Shown in pieces: positions 6,387 through 9,472 of a stretch of DNA of 9,472 bases (position 1 is the first letter of the stretch; each line of letters opens with the position of its first letter). The stretch is taken from positions 1 to 9,472 of the forward strand of contig JAFKLV010000304.1 in the NCBI GenBank assembly GCA_017304125.1. The letters run 5' to 3'. The translations under genes were made by a program, and so were the position numbers. A model generated the notes under the pieces. It made no database searches. It was given only the letters and a program-made list of their open reading frames with translations, and had not been told where the DNA came from. The DNA is from Sphingomonadales bacterium (GTDB lineage Bacteria > Pseudomonadota > Alphaproteobacteria > Sphingomonadales > Sphingomonadaceae).

Positions 6387-6519
6387 TGCGCACGACCTGA
6401 CATGCACCGACCCGGGTTCCCATCGCACCGCCTCACTTAGCGACGATGAAGCGATATCGCGCGGGCACGATGACACCGTCCATCGACCGGCAGCATGAGC
6501 AATAGCAATCGCGACAAAT

Positions 6520-6537
6520 CGTTTCGCAATGGAAACG
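6520..6537. promoter_or_regulatory. Dyad CGTTTC-N6-GAAACG, candidate operator
   Basis: Six-nt perfect inverted arms (6520-6525 and 6532-6537) separated by GCAATG lie just left of the AT-rich island. Size and symmetry suit a site for a dimeric helix-turn-helix repressor, such as the LacI- or GntR-type regulators that often control TonB receptors in this group. No regulator gene is visible in the window, so this is a candidate only. Confidence 0.35.
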
Positions 6538-6554
6538 TAATTCAGGCGCAGCCC

Positions 6555-6607
6555 AAGATTAAAAAAAATTAATTTTCCCTACATTTGAATTTAATCTTCG
6601 GATTAAA
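6555..6607 (+). repeat. Three-part inverted repeat able to form two exclusive hairpins
   Basis: Segment A is AAGATTAAA (6555-6563), segment B TTTAATCTT (6590-6598), and segment C GATTAAA (6601-6607). A pairs with B over nine perfect positions around a 26-nt loop. B also pairs with C over seven positions, TTTAATC-TTCG-GATTAAA, closed by C-G around TTCG, the extra-stable cUUCGg loop if transcribed. A and C cannot both hold B. It lies 208 nt or more before the receptor start. Confidence 0.6.
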
Positions 6608-6814
6608 GTAAGTCGACACCAAGTCTAGACCGCTGTTTTATTACAAATATGTGGCATCATCGTCACACCGCATCTGTAATGTAAGGATGCATCCCCGCGA
6701 TTTATTGCGCGCTGTTCTCCCTCCCCTTTAGAAGTCGGCACCACGGAGGAACGACCGTCTTTCCTGACAGACGGCCAACACCCTCGCACCGCATCTCCAT
6801 TCGGGACCCGCACC

Positions 6815-9472
6815 ATGAACAGCTCTCTACGCAAGCACCTGATGGCATCCACCCTGCTTGCTGGCGCCATCCTCGGCGCGCAGGCAGCCAATGCCCAGAC
6901 CACCGACACGACCAACGCGCCGGCAACGAGCCCGACCGTGGCCCCGCCCTCCGATATCGTCGTCACCGGCACGCGCATCGCGCGGCCCGATCTGGTCGCC
7001 AGCAGCCCGGTCGCCACGCTCAGCCGCGACGCGTTCCAGACGAACAACACCGTCACCGTCGAACAGCTGCTGCAGGTCAATCCGCAGTTCCAGCCCGGCG
7101 AGAATGCGTCCGAGAACAACCCCGGTCTCGGCGTCGCCACGGTCGACCTTCGCGGCCTTGGCGATAACCGCACCCTGGTGCTGATCGACGGCAAGCGCGC
7201 GCCCTATTTCGATACCACCGGCGCGGTCGACGTGAACTCGATCCCGACCGGGCTGATCAAGCGCGTCGACATCCTGACGGGCGGCGCCTCGGCGGTCTAC
7301 GGCTCGGACGCGGTTGCCGGCGTGGTCAATTTCATCCTCGACGATCGCTTCGTCGGCGTGCGTGGCGACGCCAGCGCGCAGGTGACACAATATGGCGACG
7401 GCGCGACCTATGACGCCAGCCTGACCGCCGGCGTGAAGTTCGGCGACCGCGGCAATTTCGTGATCTCGGGCAATTATTCGAAGCGCGAGGGCGTGTTCTT
7501 CGGCCAGCGGCCGCTGAATGCGAGCAGCCTCGATTCGTCGAACCTGCAATTCTCGGGGTCGAGCAACACCTTCCCGACGGCGTTCGACATCCCGGGCGCC
7601 GCGCGCCAGCAGATCCAGCAGGACGGAACCCTTACCTCGAACGTTCAGACCTACAATACGAACGCCACCAATTATGCCTCGACGCCGCTGGAGCGTTACA
7701 GCGTGATGGCACTCGGGCGTTACGAACTGAGCAACAATATCGAGCTGTACGGCCGCGCGAATTACTCGCACGTTGACGTGAAGACCCAGCTTGCTCCCAC
7801 CGCAACCGCTGGGTTCGCGTTCAACATCTACCCGGACAATCCGCTGCTCACCCCGGCGGAACGCGAAGCCTTTTTCGACACGACCGCGAATCCCGGCCTC
7901 GTCATCAACTCCGACGGTAGCTCGACGATCGGCATCCGCCGGCGCGTGATCGAGACCGGCGGCCGACTGGAAGATCACGAAAACAAGACCTGGCAAATCG
8001 TCGGCGGCCTGCGTGGCGACATCACGAGCGATCTCCACTTCGACGTCTCCGCGCAATATGGCGAGGTGACGCGCAACGAGACGCTGATGAACGACCTGTC
8101 GTACAACGCGTTGACCGATGCGCTCGACGTGGTCGCCGGGCCGAACAACACCGTGGTCTGCCGCTCGGGCAATCCGGGCTGCGTGCCGTTCAATCTGTTC
8201 ACCTACTCCGGCATCACGCCGGCGGCATTGGCCTATGTCGAGCGCAACGCGACGCAGAACAGCAAATCGACGCAGTTCATCGCCAGCGCCAACATCGCGG
8301 GGAACCTTCCCTTCCTCAAGAGCCCGTTCGCAGAAGGCCCCGCCGCCTTCTCGCTCGGCGCCGAATACCGCCGCGAAAAGGCGTCGACGATCGTCGATCC
8401 CGAATATGCATCCGGCGACCTGATCTATTACGGGCAGGGGCCGAGCGTTTCGGGCAAGTATAACGTCAAGGAACTGTATCTCGAGTTCAAGATGCCGATC
8501 GTGCAAGACCGGCCGGGAATTCACGCCTTCGATGTGGAGGGTGGCTTCCGCTATTCCGATTATTCGACGGTTGGCAGCGTCTACACCTATAAGGGCGGCG
8601 GCGATTACAGCCCGTTCGACGGGTTGCGTTTCCGCGCGATCTACAATCGCACGGTGCGCGCTCCCAATATTTACGAACTCTATTCGCCGCTGGTCAGCGG
8701 CACGACCAGCATTCCCACCGATCCGTGCGCCGGGGCGGGCGTGACGGCGGGCTCGGCTACTGGCCAGTTGTGCGCCGCGCAGATCGTCGCGGGCCAGGTC
8801 GCGTCAGGCCAGGCGGCCAACCCGACCCGCGCCTCCTCGCTGATCGGAACGGTGCCGACTCCGATCCTCGGCCAGATCAACGGCTTCTTCGGCGGCAATC
8901 CGAACCTGAAGGCAGAAAAGGCCGATACGATCACCGTCGGCGCGGTGATCAATCCGCCGCGGCTGCGCGCGTTGTCGGTTTCGCTCGATTATTATCACAT
9001 CAAGATCGGCAATGCCGTCGATACCGTTCAGGCGGCGGATGTGCTCAACCAATGCTTCAACGTCGACAAGAGCGCATCGGCAGCTTCGTGTAACTCGATC
9101 ATCCGCAATCCGCTGGATGGCTCGCTGAGCGGCAATATCACTTATGGCGTACCGGTACTCTACGGCAATATCGCCGTCATCAAGACGGACGGTCTCGATC
9201 TGACGATCGGCTATCATGGCGGCAACCCGGAAGGGTTCAACTATGCGGTCGCTTACGGTGGGAATTATATCTTCCACTACAATAAGCAGACCTCTGCCGG
9301 CGCCGCGCCGTTCGAATGCGCAGGCCATTTCGGCGCCGATTGCAACCTGCAGCCGATGCCGAAATACAAGCACACCATGTCGCTGGCGCTCGGCTACGGC
9401 AACGTCAGCTTCACGACCCGCTGGCGGTTGATCGGGAAGGTATCGGAGGATGCCGATACCGACATTCTCGTG
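6815..9472 (+). CDS. TonB-dependent outer-membrane receptor, 5' part (runs off right edge)
   Basis: A TonB-dependent receptor that would import a ligand across the outer membrane with energy from TonB-ExbBD. The frame is open from ATG 6815 to the window end, 886 codons; such receptors usually run to about 950-1050 residues, so the last barrel strands are missing. A signal peptide is cut probably after A27 (ANA-QT). A TonB-box-like DIVVTG sits at 47-52. The plug (about 60-178) shows DLRGLGDNRTLVLIDGKR (111-128) and GGASAVYGSDAVAG (156-169). Barrel landmarks include RAPNIYELYSP (615-625) and GGNPNLKAEKADT (693-705). Its eight Cys fall into four close pairs. The style is that of the large Xanthomonas/Caulobacter/sphingomonad receptors used for plant sugars, peptides or other nutrients; the ligand cannot be told. 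GGGA (6803-6806), eight nt before ATG, is a modest ribosome binding site. Confidence 0.95.
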   Translation, partial: MNSSLRKHLMASTLLAGAILGAQAANAQTTDTTNAPATSPTVAPPSDIVVTGTRIARPDLVASSPVATLSRDAFQTNNTVTVEQLLQVNPQFQPGENASENNPGLGVATVDLRGLGDNRTLVLIDGKRAPYFDTTGAVDVNSIPTGLIKRVDILTGGASAVYGSDAVAGVVNFILDDRFVGVRGDASAQVTQYGDGATYDASLTAGVKFGDRGNFVISGNYSKREGVFFGQRPLNASSLDSSNLQFSGSSNTFPTAFDIPGAARQQIQQDGTLTSNVQTYNTNATNYASTPLERYSVMALGRYELSNNIELYGRANYSHVDVKTQLAPTATAGFAFNIYPDNPLLTPAEREAFFDTTANPGLVINSDGSSTIGIRRRVIETGGRLEDHENKTWQIVGGLRGDITSDLHFDVSAQYGEVTRNETLMNDLSYNALTDALDVVAGPNNTVVCRSGNPGCVPFNLFTYSGITPAALAYVERNATQNSKSTQFIASANIAGNLPFLKSPFAEGPAAFSLGAEYRREKASTIVDPEYASGDLIYYGQGPSVSGKYNVKELYLEFKMPIVQDRPGIHAFDVEGGFRYSDYSTVGSVYTYKGGGDYSPFDGLRFRAIYNRTVRAPNIYELYSPLVSGTTSIPTDPCAGAGVTAGSATGQLCAAQIVAGQVASGQAANPTRASSLIGTVPTPILGQINGFFGGNPNLKAEKADTITVGAVINPPRLRALSVSLDYYHIKIGNAVDTVQAADVLNQCFNVDKSASAASCNSIIRNPLDGSLSGNITYGVPVLYGNIAVIKTDGLDLTIGYHGGNPEGFNYAVAYGGNYIFHYNKQTSAGAAPFECAGHFGADCNLQPMPKYKHTMSLALGYGNVSFTTRWRLIGKVSEDADTDILV

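Larger units (their letters stand above)
6298..6814. promoter_or_regulatory. Long non-coding interval upstream of the TonB receptor, with AT-rich island
   Basis: This 517-nt gap holds no credible gene. Its left part (to about 6390) contains the ychF 3' hairpins. From roughly 6535 to 6660 composition turns sharply AT-rich, including eight consecutive A (6561-6568) and the perfect 12-nt palindrome AAAATTAATTTT (6565-6576). Further perfect palindromes are GCGATATCGC (6451-6460), GTCTAGAC (6623-6630) and GGATGCATCC (6685-6694), and an inverted repeat CCGTCT/AGACGG (6755-6760, 6769-6774) lies near the receptor start. The AT-rich part is where the receptor promoter most likely lies; I could not pick a confident -35/-10 pair. 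Confidence 0.5.

Noticed and set aside
6745..6780. A small leader ORF before the receptor, suggested by GGAGGA at 6745-6750
   Set aside because: No ATG, GTG or TTG occurs at a usable distance downstream.
6827..8524. A 565-codon minus-strand open frame opposite the TonB receptor
   Set aside because: The plus strand encodes a receptor with signal peptide, TonB box, plug and barrel motifs. The antisense product is Arg/Val/Ala-rich without domains.
1..9472. CRISPR array, tRNA/rRNA gene, insertion sequence, phage or defence genes
   Set aside because: No regularly spaced identical repeats, no recognisable tRNA cloverleaf or rRNA core sequence, and no transposase, integrase or toxin-antitoxin motif was found on either strand.

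Overview
The window looks like a chromosomal segment from an alphaproteobacterium, most likely a sphingomonad (Sphingomonas or a close relative). The evidence is the high GC content with strong third-position GC, the two-domain CTC-type L25 gene directly before pth, a large TonB-dependent receptor of the Xanthomonas/Caulobacter/Sphingomonas type, and a TraB/GumN protein next to glyQ. This placement is inferred from gene content; no database search was run.

Layout. (1) Positions 1-342, minus strand: the first 114 codons of glyQ, running off the left edge. (2) A 71-nt divergent gap, then a secreted TraB/GumN-family protein (414-1325). A hairpin in the style of a dispersed GC-rich repeat follows it. 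(3) A plus-strand translation cluster: rplY (1484-2104), a strong hairpin with a GNRA loop, pth (2185-2754), and, two nucleotides later, a putative 2-oxoglutarate/Fe(II) oxygenase of the TIGR02466 type (2757-3338). (4) A predicted lipoprotein with a Tyr-rich middle and a long Gln/Arg-rich, probably coiled-coil tail (3504-5117). (5) ychF (5197-6297), followed by a good intrinsic terminator. (6) A 517-nt non-coding interval whose centre is a sharp AT-rich island with several inverted repeats. (7) The start of a large TonB-dependent outer-membrane receptor (6815 to the right edge, 886 codons present).

How the genes fit together. Four of the eight genes serve translation: glycyl-tRNA charging, 5S-rRNA-binding L25, rescue of peptidyl-tRNA, and the ribosome-associated ATPase YchF. 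The order rplY-pth-ychF is common in alphaproteobacteria; here the oxygenase and the lipoprotein sit between pth and ychF. The TonB receptor is a separate transcription unit with its own long leader.

Most of the window is ordinary housekeeping sequence, and I do not see a defence system, mobile element, CRISPR array or RNA gene. The parts most worth a second look are the receptor leader, where three copies of one 7-nt core can form two mutually exclusive hairpins (one with a cUUCGg loop), and the unrecognised Gln-rich lipoprotein.
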